Positions 16,673 through 25,760 of a DNA stretch of 64,000 bases are shown one piece after another; position 1 is the first letter of the stretch, and every line of letters begins with the position of its first letter. A program made the translations under genes and the position numbers. Source of the stretch: an uncultured Bacteroidota bacterium (lineage in GTDB: Bacteria; Bacteroidota; Bacteroidia; 2-12-FULL-35-15). The stretch spans positions 1 through 64,000 of the forward strand of contig CAINDA010000026.1 of assembly GCA_903847205.1 (NCBI GenBank). The letters are read 5' to 3'. The notes beneath the pieces are model-generated. The model was not told the origin of the DNA, ran no database searches, and saw only the letters and a program-made list of their open reading frames with translations.

Positions 16673-19600
16673 CTACTTCGCAATTCGCTCTAAAAAGCCT
16701 TTTTCATCAAACAGCTTTCCATTTATTGTTTCGGCTTTTATTATATAATAAAAGGTTCCGTCAGCAACATTTTTTCCATCCCAGCTTTGTTTGATATCAT
16801 TTGATTCGAAAGCTTTTAACCCCCATCGGTCATATATAACTGCTGAGTAAGTTTTAATCCCGACACCTGTTACAGTAAAATAATCATTTTTGCCATCTCC
16901 GTTTGGAGTAAATACATTTGGTATAATAAGCTTGCAATCGGTCAGAACATCTACTACTACAATATCTGATGTAGTATTACCGCAGATATCAGTTACTGTT
17001 ACCTGATAGGTATTTATATTTTGTGAGGTCGGTATAACCGAGGCATTTAATGAATTATGATTATGGATGGAATCTGCAGTTGTTCCTGTGACAATAGTCC
17101 AAACATAGCTGCGATTTCCAAAACCGCCAGTGCTTACCGCATTCAGGTAAAAAGGCAGTCCCCCGCACTCTTCCTGGTCTTCACCAGCATTAATTGTTAA
17201 TGGCGCACCGGTAAGAACTGTAACTTTTACACTGTCAACCGAAGGGCCGGTTGAGCAGAGAGCAGAGCCGGTAACTTTGTAAGTAATTGTTGAACCCGGT
17301 GTTGAGATTGTACTTGCAGTATTCGTGCTTGATAAAGCCGTTGCAGGGCTCCATACATAATGTGCGGCTCCTGTTGCAGTAAGTGTTGTTGAAACTCCCG
17401 GGCAGATGGTTGTGTCAGGGCCGGCACTAACATGCAGTGCCGACGGCTGGTTTGCAATAATATTAACATGTGTTGTATCTAAACATCCGCTCACGGTATC
17501 TTTAACAACTATGTAATATTGCTCAGCGCCTGATCCTGAAACTATAGCGCCTGTGTTTTGCCAATGAGGGTGAAAAATACCCGTGGCCGGCGAGTACCAA
17601 TTATAAGTATATCTGGTAGAATCCGGTGCTCCGCCGCAATAGTGAAATTTCACATTCGGCCTGTTGCTGCTGTTCTGAAAAGAAAAAGGGCTTGGAGTTA
17701 AACTTGGACACATCGGGTCGCTGTCACTCACATCATACGAACATGACACAAACGGTGTTACTGTATATGGAGAAGAACAGTTGCTCGTGTAATTAGGGTT
17801 TGGAGGGCCTTCATTAAAACAAATTTCAACAACAACATTTGAAATTCCATCCCATTCAAATGCATTATCAAAATGATGTGTATTCCATCCAGTTACAACA
17901 TTAAAAGTTTTTGGCGTATATACATTGTATAAGCCGGATATCCAGCTATTGCCGAGAAAGGCGACATTGGTACAGCCCATATTGATTGTATATTGGTGAT
18001 AGGCAGTTATTGCGCCGACAGGAATTGGTGCAGCCACATTAAAATCTAACTGGTCTATTTTACCGCCTGTAAAACCTGCTGCGATAAGTTCGGCGGCTTT
18101 AAATAAAAATTGGTGTTTTGCTGAGGTATACCAATTGCCGTAAGGCGCAGGGTATCCTGTACTAGTGTTTGCAGCGGTTCCATTGCCGATAGATGCAATT
18201 AATGCTGTTGTACATCCTACAGGATTTGTTCCGCAGGAAGATGGAATTGCGCTGCCAAAGGTTACTCCCAGATGAACAGTATCGCCAACGCAGAGACTGG
18301 ATGGCGTTGCATGAGGGCTTGGATTAGGAGGATAGTTAGGCATTATTGTTATGAAGGCAGAATCATTTTTTATACAGCCAAGGGGGCTGGTAACACTTAC
18401 AACATAGGGATAAATCCCAGGAAGGGTAATAGTGGCAAGTGGATTAAATATTGCTGCATTATTTAAATAAGTTACGGGAGACCATGAATATGAATAAACA
18501 GCAGCCGGAGAAGTGCTCACATTCAATTGTATGGGTGTCTGCGCTAAACAAGTGGCGCTTCCAGACTGTGTAATTGTGTTAGTAAAATTGGGAACAACCG
18601 TAACAGTTACAGTATCTTTATTAATGCAGGTACCGTTTAGATTGCTCGTTACTAAATATTGGGTAGTTGCAGTTGGTGATGCGATTGGATTTGCACATGG
18701 ATTGCAGGAAAAATTGTTCCCTACAGAAATTGCCGGGCCGCTCAGCACGCTCCAGGAAAAAGCGTTCCCGCCGGTTGCATGTAATGGTGCTGTTTGAGAA
18801 AGACACAATATTGTATCAGCTCCAACCCTGGTGCGGATATCCGGCAGGATGGTAACAGTTGCTGTGTCTCTTTTTACACAGCCGAAAGGGCTTTTAATAT
18901 TCACATAATAACTATATGTTCCTGCAAGGGTAACGTTAGCAATGGGGTTTGCCACGGTATCATAATTTAAATACGCTGGCGGCGACCATAAATAAGTATA
19001 TATACCAGCAGGAGTACCGGTAATATTCAGCTGTACCAATTGCTGTAAACACAAAGTGTCAGTAGTCTGAGTTGTAATAAAAGTAAAATCTGGAACAATA
19101 GTTATTGTCACTGTGTCCCTGTTTACGCAGGTTCCGCTTAAATTGCTCACAACTTCGTAGGTTGTTGTTGAATCGGGTGATGCAATAGGGTTTGAACATG
19201 GGTTGCAGGAAAAATTACCGCCCACTACCATTGGGTGACCGCTTATAACATTCCATGTAAAAACACTTCCGCCGGTAGCGTGCAGTGCAGCTGTCTGCGG
19301 ACCGCAGATTATTTGGTCAGGCCCAGCAAGAGTACGCGGCTGCACATTAATATCATAAACAAATGTCTGCTGTCCCGTTACCGGACAGGCACCATCATTA
19401 ACGGTAACGCTGAATGAGGTATTTGTGTTTGCACTTCCTCCGGGGGCCGTCCAGCTTATAGTTGCAGTCAAAGGGTTAGTGCCTGATGTGGTAAGAGTAG
19501 AGCCGGTAAGTACAGTTGCTATGTTAGAAACGAGTGATAAAACATCACCCGCATCGGCATCTGTATAAGTAGCATTAAAAGTAAATGTAGAACCTTCACA

Positions 19601-20515
19601 CATTTCCAAAGAATACTGCCCTGTCTGCACCGCAGTGCCGGTAAGTCCTGTAATTCCTCCCGCAATCGGCGCAGGATTCGGCACATTGTTAGAACAGCTT
19701 TGAACAATAAACTGGATATCCCGCATTACAGTACCGATAAGATGTCCTTGGTGGTCATACTCCTGCACCAAAATAACCACCACAAAATTTCCTAATGTTG
19801 TAGGTGTAAACGTTAACAGACCAGTTAATGGATTAATTGTAATGCCTGGAATAGGAGTTGCTGCAGAATAACCTGTGCTGTAAGGTAAGTTGACAGCTCC
19901 TGCATCCATGGCGCCAATTAAAGAGTAATATAATGAATCGCCGTCAATTTCAACTACTCCGTAATTATAGTTTACAACTTGGTTTGCGCATACGTAGGGA
20001 ATAGGCTGGGAAGTAAAGGATGGTGAGTTGTTACAGGCTGATGTGGCGCTGTTTAAGGTTGCCTGAATATAACTTCCTGAAGAGCTGGCATTTTGAAGAT
20101 TTAAAATTGCGGCGTTTCTGCAGCAGGTTGTCCAGCTCATTGTCCATGTATCACAGACAGGTGAAAGCGTTACAGTACCAGTAAAATGAAACACCCACAT
20201 ACCCGGGAGATTCCCGCCATGGCAGGTGCTATTATTAATTTGAGAGGGACATAACTGTGAAATTTCAGTACCGCCGGGATTAGTTACATCAACCTGTATG
20301 GAGGCTGTACCGCCGCAGGTACTTGTAAAATCAATAGTCTGCTGGGCACCAGGATCGAAACCTAAGCAGTCAACAAATAAGTTTAAATTAATTTGATACT
20401 GATTGCCGCCTAAACAGGTATAACTTATATCCCCGCCGGCAATGTGGGATGCTTTTGCATTTTGAAAGATCAACAGACTAAAAGTCAATGCAGCAAAAAG
20501 TATTCTTCTTTTCAT
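16673..20515 (-). CDS. large surface protein with type B T9SS sorting domain
   Basis: A 1280-residue exported protein: signal peptide (1-22, ending AKA), then a cysteine-rich N-terminal region with AGGDISYTCLGGNQYQINL, a motif common at the start of large gliding-associated proteins. Further on are Ig/cadherin-like regions (270-395) and two copies of a module of about 165 residues (about 397-725) sharing FSCNPC, IASP and DTVTITIVP. A distinct domain (about 740-960), an Ig-like part (1010-1180) and the type B CTD (from about 1200: PNVFTPNGDGKNDYF, YDRWGLKAFES, SWDGKN) complete it. It is a likely T9SS cargo adhesin. No PorP/SprF gene sits directly beside it, so it may use the one at 10-11 kb or another elsewhere. 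Confidence 0.85.
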   Translation of the reverse strand: MKRRILFAALTFSLLIFQNAKASHIAGGDISYTCLGGNQYQINLNLFVDCLGFDPGAQQTIDFTSTCGGTASIQVDVTNPGGTEISQLCPSQINNSTCHGGNLPGMWVFHFTGTVTLSPVCDTWTMSWTTCCRNAAILNLQNASSSGSYIQATLNSATSACNNSPSFTSQPIPYVCANQVVNYNYGVVEIDGDSLYYSLIGAMDAGAVNLPYSTGYSAATPIPGITINPLTGLLTFTPTTLGNFVVVILVQEYDHQGHLIGTVMRDIQFIVQSCSNNVPNPAPIAGGITGLTGTAVQTGQYSLEMCEGSTFTFNATYTDADAGDVLSLVSNIATVLTGSTLTTSGTNPLTATISWTAPGGSANTNTSFSVTVNDGACPVTGQQTFVYDINVQPRTLAGPDQIICGPQTAALHATGGSVFTWNVISGHPMVVGGNFSCNPCSNPIASPDSTTTYEVVSNLSGTCVNRDTVTITIVPDFTFITTQTTDTLCLQQLVQLNITGTPAGIYTYLWSPPAYLNYDTVANPIANVTLAGTYSYYVNIKSPFGCVKRDTATVTILPDIRTRVGADTILCLSQTAPLHATGGNAFSWSVLSGPAISVGNNFSCNPCANPIASPTATTQYLVTSNLNGTCINKDTVTVTVVPNFTNTITQSGSATCLAQTPIQLNVSTSPAAVYSYSWSPVTYLNNAAIFNPLATITLPGIYPYVVSVTSPLGCIKNDSAFITIMPNYPPNPSPHATPSSLCVGDTVHLGVTFGSAIPSSCGTNPVGCTTALIASIGNGTAANTSTGYPAPYGNWYTSAKHQFLFKAAELIAAGFTGGKIDQLDFNVAAPIPVGAITAYHQYTINMGCTNVAFLGNSWISGLYNVYTPKTFNVVTGWNTHHFDNAFEWDGISNVVVEICFNEGPPNPNYTSNCSSPYTVTPFVSCSYDVSDSDPMCPSLTPSPFSFQNSSNRPNVKFHYCGGAPDSTRYTYNWYSPATGIFHPHWQNTGAIVSGSGAEQYYIVVKDTVSGCLDTTHVNIIANQPSALHVSAGPDTTICPGVSTTLTATGAAHYVWSPATALSSTNTASTISTPGSTITYKVTGSALCSTGPSVDSVKVTVLTGAPLTINAGEDQEECGGLPFYLNAVSTGGFGNRSYVWTIVTGTTADSIHNHNSLNASVIPTSQNINTYQVTVTDICGNTTSDIVVVDVLTDCKLIIPNVFTPNGDGKNDYFTVTGVGIKTYSAVIYDRWGLKAFESNDIKQSWDGKNVADGTFYYIIKAETINGKLFDEKGFLERIAK
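18320..19330 (-). repeat. duplicated 165-residue module inside the 1280-residue protein
   Basis: Two in-frame copies share HATGG-x-x-FxW, NFSCNPC, NPIASP, SNLxGTC and a SPxGC segment in the same order. The sequences have diverged, so this is an old duplication. Confidence 0.6.
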
Positions 20516-20533
20516 CCTGTTTTTTTTGAGCCG

Positions 20534-20541
20534 CTAATATA
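20534..20541 (-). promoter_or_regulatory. putative -7 element for the 1280-residue protein gene
   Basis: On the minus strand TATATTAG followed by C, a variant of TAnnTTTG, 19 bases before the start codon at 20515. Confidence 0.4.
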
Positions 20542-20690
20542 CAGCTATTTGTGAATTTTATAATAAAAAAAGGAAATCCCTATGCTATGTCAGAGGAAAA
20601 TCCTTTTAAAAAATGTTCAATCACTTTCTTTTTTTTCTTTGCCTCTTTATTCATCTGAGACAAAAAAATGAAGCGAGGGCAGTCCGTTTT

Positions 20691-21695
20691 TTATCTAGTT
20701 AAATTTATAGAACCTTTTTGTTCAAATTTCTTACCATTTGCTCCTTCTGCATTTAATTTATAAAAATAAGTTCCTTCTTTTGCTTTATTGCCCAGTAGAT
20801 CTTTACCGTCCCATTTGGCATTAATGCTGTCTGATTTATAAAAAACTTTTCCTTCTTTATCAAAAATTTTAACACTCAAATACGCAAACGTAATTTTTGG
20901 ATTGCCAAAAGCCAGTTTATCCATCATGCCGTCTCCATTTGGAGAAAATTCTAAAGGAGCTGTAGAAAGAGAAGGGTTGCTTTTTACTTCAATTTTTACA
21001 CTGTCTATTGCAGTTTTCCCGGCAGCATCTTTTGAATTAAGAGTAATGGTATAAACTCCCGGTGTCTCAAAAACATGAACAGGGTTTGAGCCGGTAACCG
21101 CAGCCTTGCCGTCATTATAAGTCCATTTGTTTACTTTGCCTGTTCCGCTGTTCAAAAGATTTACAATCAAAGGAGTTGTTCCTGATGACGGACTTGCGGA
21201 AATAGCAGCGACAGGCTCTTCAGAAGAAGATGTATTTACAGATTCAATTTTTTTATTGTCATTTTTTGAAACAGCAGCGTTATTAACTTTTGTCAAATCG
21301 TCCTTTTGTCCGTTAACAGGAGCTTTCAAAATATCATTATTTAATTGTGAGTTTTTATCTGTTTTATTTTCTCCCGCCGGCAAAGCAGTAAGATGTTCAT
21401 CAGCTTTGGCTGGAGCTGAAATAGGCAGACTGCCTGCCTTGTCTGCGGGTGACAGGGGTTTGTCAGTTTTGTTTGTCCAATTCATAACCATTATTGTGCT
21501 GATGATTGCTGCAATTGAAGAAAGAACTGCAATTAAAGTATTAACGCCGATTTTACTTAACGCGGTTTTAAGTAAAAGGCCTAAACCGCCCCATTTAAGT
21601 GCAACCTGAATGTTTTTCCAAACACTTGGACTAACTTCTGCTTCGTAGTTCTCGAAAGATTTTTTGAATAAATCTTCTAAATCGTCGTTTTTCAT
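20691..21695 (-). CDS. membrane-anchored PKD protein with type B CTD, sigma-linked
   Basis: A 334-residue protein with an unusual plan. Residues 1-35 (EDLFKKSFENYEAEVSPSVW) resemble the short cytoplasmic segment of Bacteroidota proteins encoded next to ECF sigma factors. One membrane helix follows (about 50-72, TLIAVLSSIAAIISTIMVM), then a linker rich in Lys, Asp and Asn (75-165), a PKD-like domain (165-245, KWTYNDGKAAVTGSNPVHVF) and a C-terminal gliding-type CTD (250-334, EFSPNGDGMMDKLAF, KWDGKDLLGN). It starts 12 bases after the ECF sigma gene ends, so the two are likely co-transcribed. It could act as an anti-sigma factor or envelope sensor; that role is inference from position. There is no cleavable signal peptide, so the CTD probably stays in the periplasm. 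Confidence 0.78.
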   Translation of the reverse strand: MKNDDLEDLFKKSFENYEAEVSPSVWKNIQVALKWGGLGLLLKTALSKIGVNTLIAVLSSIAAIISTIMVMNWTNKTDKPLSPADKAGSLPISAPAKADEHLTALPAGENKTDKNSQLNNDILKAPVNGQKDDLTKVNNAAVSKNDNKKIESVNTSSSEEPVAAISASPSSGTTPLIVNLLNSGTGKVNKWTYNDGKAAVTGSNPVHVFETPGVYTITLNSKDAAGKTAIDSVKIEVKSNPSLSTAPLEFSPNGDGMMDKLAFGNPKITFAYLSVKIFDKEGKVFYKSDSINAKWDGKDLLGNKAKEGTYFYKLNAEGANGKKFEQKGSINLTR

Positions 21696-21706
21696 GTTCC
21701 CTCTCC

Positions 21707-22231
21707 TTATCTGTTTGGTACAATTTTTTGTAAATGTGCTTTAGCTCTTGAATATTGTGATTTAGATGTCCCTTCTGAAATGTGGAGCAAGTCCCCTATT
21801 TCTTTGTGCGAATAACCTTCGATTGCGTATAAATTAAAAACTGTTCTAAACCCCGGAGGCAGTGTTTGTATAATTTTCAACAAGTCATTTGCAGCAATAT
21901 TTTCTGTTATGTGGCTTGATGAGGTGAGCATAAATCCAACACTATCCAGCTTTATATCCTGTTTAAATTTTTTATTTTTTCTTATATTAGTAAGTGCCGT
22001 GTTTACCATTATTTTTCTGATCCAGCCTTCAAAAGATCCAATGGCTTTAAATGTTCCTATATGTTCGAAAACGGTAATAAAGCCATTTTGAAGCACATCT
22101 TCGCCGTCCTCTCTGCTATCGCAATAACGCAGACATACGCCCATCATTTTCCGGGAAAATTTGTCGTATAAAAATTTCTGGGCTGCTGCATTTTTTTCGA
22201 TGCACCCTTTTACTATTTGCTCATCAGTCAT
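21707..22231 (-). CDS. ECF-type RNA polymerase sigma factor
   Basis: A 174-residue sigma-70 family protein with only regions 2 and 4. Region 2 (about 10-80) contains AAQKFLYDKFSRKMMGVCLRY and the DGEDVLQNGF helix that contacts core polymerase. Region 4 (120-170) contains the helix-turn-helix EGYSHKEIGDLLHISEGTSKS. Such factors direct transcription of envelope or stress genes and are usually held inactive by the product of the next gene, here the membrane-bound PKD/CTD protein. The gene leads a two-gene unit on the minus strand. The 470 bases upstream to rnr (22232-22702) hold no gene that I can see. Confidence 0.92.
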   Translation of the reverse strand: MTDEQIVKGCIEKNAAAQKFLYDKFSRKMMGVCLRYCDSREDGEDVLQNGFITVFEHIGTFKAIGSFEGWIRKIMVNTALTNIRKNKKFKQDIKLDSVGFMLTSSSHITENIAANDLLKIIQTLPPGFRTVFNLYAIEGYSHKEIGDLLHISEGTSKSQYSRAKAHLQKIVPNR

Positions 22232-22668
22232 TTTCGATTTCTTTCATTGAGATACAAAGTTGCACTATTTGGTTGCATAGTTAAAATTATTTTTCTTTTT
22301 ATTTAACGAAAAAAAATTGCGCAAAGAAAAAGAAAAGTTTTTCAGTTATTAAATTACTAAATATTTTTTAAAATTATTACTGGTGTATTGATAAATTACC
22401 TGCCCGGTTTATTGAAATAAATTCTAACACAAAATTTTTTAGCTCTAAACAATCAATAGTCAAATATGTCAGAGATAGCGTTAAACGATTTCTTGAAATG
22501 CAATATGCATCCTATATTACTGGTTCCCGGCCATTGATTAAAAATAATTTTCATCAGCAAACATATAAAGATTTATGATTTATCCGGCTTTTATTTTACC
22601 TGTGTTTATCATAAAAAAATGAGAGCAGCCAGCCTTCTGTTTTATTTGGTGCAGCTGAGCGGTAACAA

Positions 22669-22698
22669 TTGTTTAATTATTTTAAATCAGTATATTTG
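22669..22698 (+). promoter_or_regulatory. rnr promoter with full -33 and -7 elements
   Basis: TTG (22669-22671), 19 bases, then TATATTTG (22691-22698), an excellent match to the Bacteroidota consensus. The rnr ATG lies only four bases after the -7 element, so the mRNA should be leaderless or nearly so. Confidence 0.6.
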
Positions 22699-22702
22699 AC
22701 CT

Positions 22703-25084
22703 ATGGCAAAAAACTTCAATAGAAATTCTTCAAAGAAGAATAATCCTGAGAGAAAGAACAAAAGTTTTTTTTTCGAAGAAATTTTAAAAGTAATATCTAA
22801 ATCACCCGGAAAGGCTCTAAACTATAAGCAAATTGCATCGGCTCTTAATGTAACTGATCATTCACAGCGTTTATTAATAAATGATATTTTATCCGAATTA
22901 AAAACAAAGGGAACTGTATCAGAACCGGAGCGGGGAAAATTTAAAATAAAATCAATAGAACAATTTGTTACAGGCAGGGTTGACATGACCAGCACCGGAA
23001 CGGCATACATTATTTCAGAGGAAACAGAAAATGATATTTTGGTTACACCCAGAAAAACACTTAATGCAATGCATGGCGACATTGTGAAAGTGAAGTTGTT
23101 TCCAAAATTAAAAGATAAACAGGAAGGTGAAATTGTTGAAGTTATTGAACGTGCAAAAACTAAATTTGTAGGCGTTATTCAAGTATCACCCCGCTTTGCT
23201 TTTTTGGTGCCAAGCAATAATAAAATTCATGTGGATATTTATATTCCTCTGGACAAATTGAAGGGTGCAGAAAACGGACAAAAAGCTATTGCCCAAATCA
23301 CTGAATGGCCCAAGAATGGCGTAAATCCTATTGGCGAGATTGTGGAAGTGCTCGGTAATACCGGCGAAAACAATACGGAAATGCACGCCATACTTGCTGA
23401 GTTCGGCCTGCCGTATGAGTTTCCAAAAGATGTTGAACGGGCAGCAGACTTAATTCCGATAGTAATTACAAAAGAAGAAATCGCTAAAAGGCGCGACTTC
23501 CGTGATATTACAACCTTTACCATTGACCCTGTGGATGCAAAAGATTTTGACGATGCACTTTCTATCCAAAAATTACAAAACGGAGATTGGGAAATAGGGG
23601 TTCACATTGCTGATGTAAGTCATTATATAAAACCCGGTTCAATGATTGACCAGGAAGCTTCTGCAAGAGCAACTTCTGTTTATTTAGTTGACAGGGTTGT
23701 TCCTATGCTGCCCGAAGTATTATCTAACAATGTATGCTCTCTTCGTCCGAACGAAGAGAAGCTGTGCTTTTCAGCAGTATTTGAAATCACTGATGAGGCG
23801 GAAGTTGTAAAAGAATGGTTTGGCAGAACTATTATTAATTCGAACAAACGCTTTGCTTATGAAGATGCACAGCAAATTATTGAAACTGAAGCTGGAGAGT
23901 TCTGTGAAGAAATTTTAACGCTTAATCGTTTAGCAAAAATGCTGCGCGCCAACCGTTTCAAAAAAGGAAGCATTGCGTTTGAAAAAATGGAAGTGAAATT
24001 TCATTTGGATGAAGCTGGAAATCCAACAGGTGTATATTTTAAAACCGCTAAAGATTCTAATCAATTGATTGAAGATTTTATGCTGCTTGCGAATCGGAAA
24101 GTGGCTGAATTTGTTGGGAAAGTGAAAGAAAACCGGAATTCAAAGAGCGGAAGTCAAGACAGTAAAAAGGCATTTGTTTATCGTATTCATGATAAACCGA
24201 ATCCTGATAAACTAGCCAGTTTTGCTGAGTTTGTAGGCAAGTTTGGATATAAACTGAATATCAAAAATGAAAAAGCCGTTGCTGATTCAATGAACAATTT
24301 ATTGAAAGAAGTTAATCAGAAAAAAGAATCAGGAATGATTGAAATGCTTGCTATCCGCACAATGGCAAAGGCTGTATATACTACTAAAAATATCGGACAC
24401 TATGGTTTGGGCTTCGAATATTATACGCATTTTACTTCGCCCATACGCCGGTATCCTGATGTGATGGTGCATCGGCTGCTGCAGCATTATCTTGACGGAG
24501 GAAAAAGTCCGGACATTGAAAAGTTAGAGGAGCAATGCAAACATTCTTCTGATATGGAAAAACTGGCAGCAGATGCTGAACGCGCTTCTATCAAATATAA
24601 ACAGGTGCAGTTTTTAACTGATAAGATAGGTGAAGAATTTGACGGTGTTATTTCCGGTGTTACCGAGTGGGGCATTTTTGTTGAGATAATTGAAAACCAC
24701 TGTGAGGGGATGATTCGTCTGCGTGACTTACGCGATGATAATTATTATTTTGATGAAGATAACTATTGTCTCCGGGGCCGTAAGAACGGCAAAGTGCTGA
24801 CACTTGGAGATACTGTTAGAATTGAGGTAAAAAGAGCAGACCTTGTAAAAAAACAATTGGATTTTGCTTTGGTGGAGATAAGCGAAACAAAAAAAAATAT
24901 AAGTACACCCCCGGCTAAGCAAAACTTGTTCTCCGGAAGAAAAAGGCAGGAAGAAAAATCAGAGCCGAAAGCAGAAGAGAAACCTGAAAAGAAAATTGAG
25001 CCGCCAAAAAATAAAAAGGAAATACCAAGAAAACCTTCTACATCAGGCAAATATTTTGATGAAGAATGGGGCTTTGAAATATAG
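22703..25084 (+). CDS. rnr: ribonuclease R
   Basis: RNase R is a processive 3'-to-5' exoribonuclease that degrades structured RNA. The 793-residue protein has an N-terminal winged-helix/OB region (25-80, with LNYKQIASALNV), cold-shock-like OB domains (80-250), the RNB catalytic domain (265-600) with TIDPVDAKDFDDALS, whose aspartates bind Mg2+, and TSPIRRYPDVMVHRLLQHY. A C-terminal S1 domain (640-725, FDGVISGVTEWGIFVEI) and a basic tail rich in Lys, Glu and Pro (735-793) follow. It is convergent with thpR and transcribed alone from the promoter just upstream. Confidence 0.95.
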   Translation: MAKNFNRNSSKKNNPERKNKSFFFEEILKVISKSPGKALNYKQIASALNVTDHSQRLLINDILSELKTKGTVSEPERGKFKIKSIEQFVTGRVDMTSTGTAYIISEETENDILVTPRKTLNAMHGDIVKVKLFPKLKDKQEGEIVEVIERAKTKFVGVIQVSPRFAFLVPSNNKIHVDIYIPLDKLKGAENGQKAIAQITEWPKNGVNPIGEIVEVLGNTGENNTEMHAILAEFGLPYEFPKDVERAADLIPIVITKEEIAKRRDFRDITTFTIDPVDAKDFDDALSIQKLQNGDWEIGVHIADVSHYIKPGSMIDQEASARATSVYLVDRVVPMLPEVLSNNVCSLRPNEEKLCFSAVFEITDEAEVVKEWFGRTIINSNKRFAYEDAQQIIETEAGEFCEEILTLNRLAKMLRANRFKKGSIAFEKMEVKFHLDEAGNPTGVYFKTAKDSNQLIEDFMLLANRKVAEFVGKVKENRNSKSGSQDSKKAFVYRIHDKPNPDKLASFAEFVGKFGYKLNIKNEKAVADSMNNLLKEVNQKKESGMIEMLAIRTMAKAVYTTKNIGHYGLGFEYYTHFTSPIRRYPDVMVHRLLQHYLDGGKSPDIEKLEEQCKHSSDMEKLAADAERASIKYKQVQFLTDKIGEEFDGVISGVTEWGIFVEIIENHCEGMIRLRDLRDDNYYFDEDNYCLRGRKNGKVLTLGDTVRIEVKRADLVKKQLDFALVEISETKKNISTPPAKQNLFSGRKRQEEKSEPKAEEKPEKKIEPPKNKKEIPRKPSTSGKYFDEEWGFEI

Positions 25085-25101
25085 CGCAGGAAACAAATGA
25101 T

Positions 25102-25651
25102 TTATTGAAGTAAATAAAAGTTGGCAGCCGCTTTTTTGTAAGTTACACCTTCGGGAGAAGAAATTGATTCCATTAGTTCACAGGCTGTGATCTCTATTTG
25201 CTGCATGTTTAAAGGTCTTCCTATATTTATTTTTTCGAATTCTTTTATTGGGTGGAATCTTGCCAGCGTTATATGCGGGAGAGGTTCTTTATAATAAAAT
25301 TTATCTTCCGGAACAATTGCATTTAAAACTTCATGGAGTGAATATACTAAACGAGTGAAAGAATCATTTTTGTAAAATCTGGCCCAAATCATTTTGGGAT
25401 TTTGCGAAGGAGCAAAAGAAATTTTATCAAAATCAAGAACACTTTTTTTATGTGAATTAATAACCGGGCGGATTGTATTTAAAATTGTATCAAAATCAGA
25501 AGCTTCAATATTGCCGATGAAATAAATGGTCAAATGAAGATTGTTAAGTCTCATCCATTTTATTCCTGATATGTGTTGATTGTCTTCTTTGAACTGTTCC
25601 AGATAAGCAGGAATTTCAGGAGGTACGGGAATAGCTATGAATATTCTTCAT
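25102..25651 (-). CDS. thpR: RNA 2',3'-cyclic phosphodiesterase, frameshifted at its start
   Basis: A member of the 2H phosphoesterase (LigT/ThpR) family, which opens 2',3'-cyclic phosphates on RNA. Both HxT catalytic motifs are present: NLHLTIYFIG and PHITLARF. The first in-frame ATG (25554) would give only 150 residues and omit strand one. The same frame stays open upstream to a TGA at 25648-25650 and codes RIFIAIPVPPEIPAYLEQFK, exactly the conserved ThpR N-terminus, giving about 181 residues, the normal length. An ATG at 25649-25651 overlaps that TGA; removing one A after it would give M-RIFIAIP. The gene therefore carries a one-base insertion at codon 2, is misassembled, or starts at an unusual codon. 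Confidence 0.8.
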
Positions 25652-25760
25652 GTCAAATTTTAGACAATTATTAATTAATTTTCTCAAATAAAATTTTGAG
25701 ATTAATTATACCAATCGGAAAAATAAAACAGTCAGTTTTTTTTGAACCTCACTATAACCA

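Noticed and set aside
21127-21609. 160-codon open frame on the plus strand
   Set aside because: It is antisense to the membrane-anchored PKD/CTD protein, has no domain, and results from that gene's codon use.
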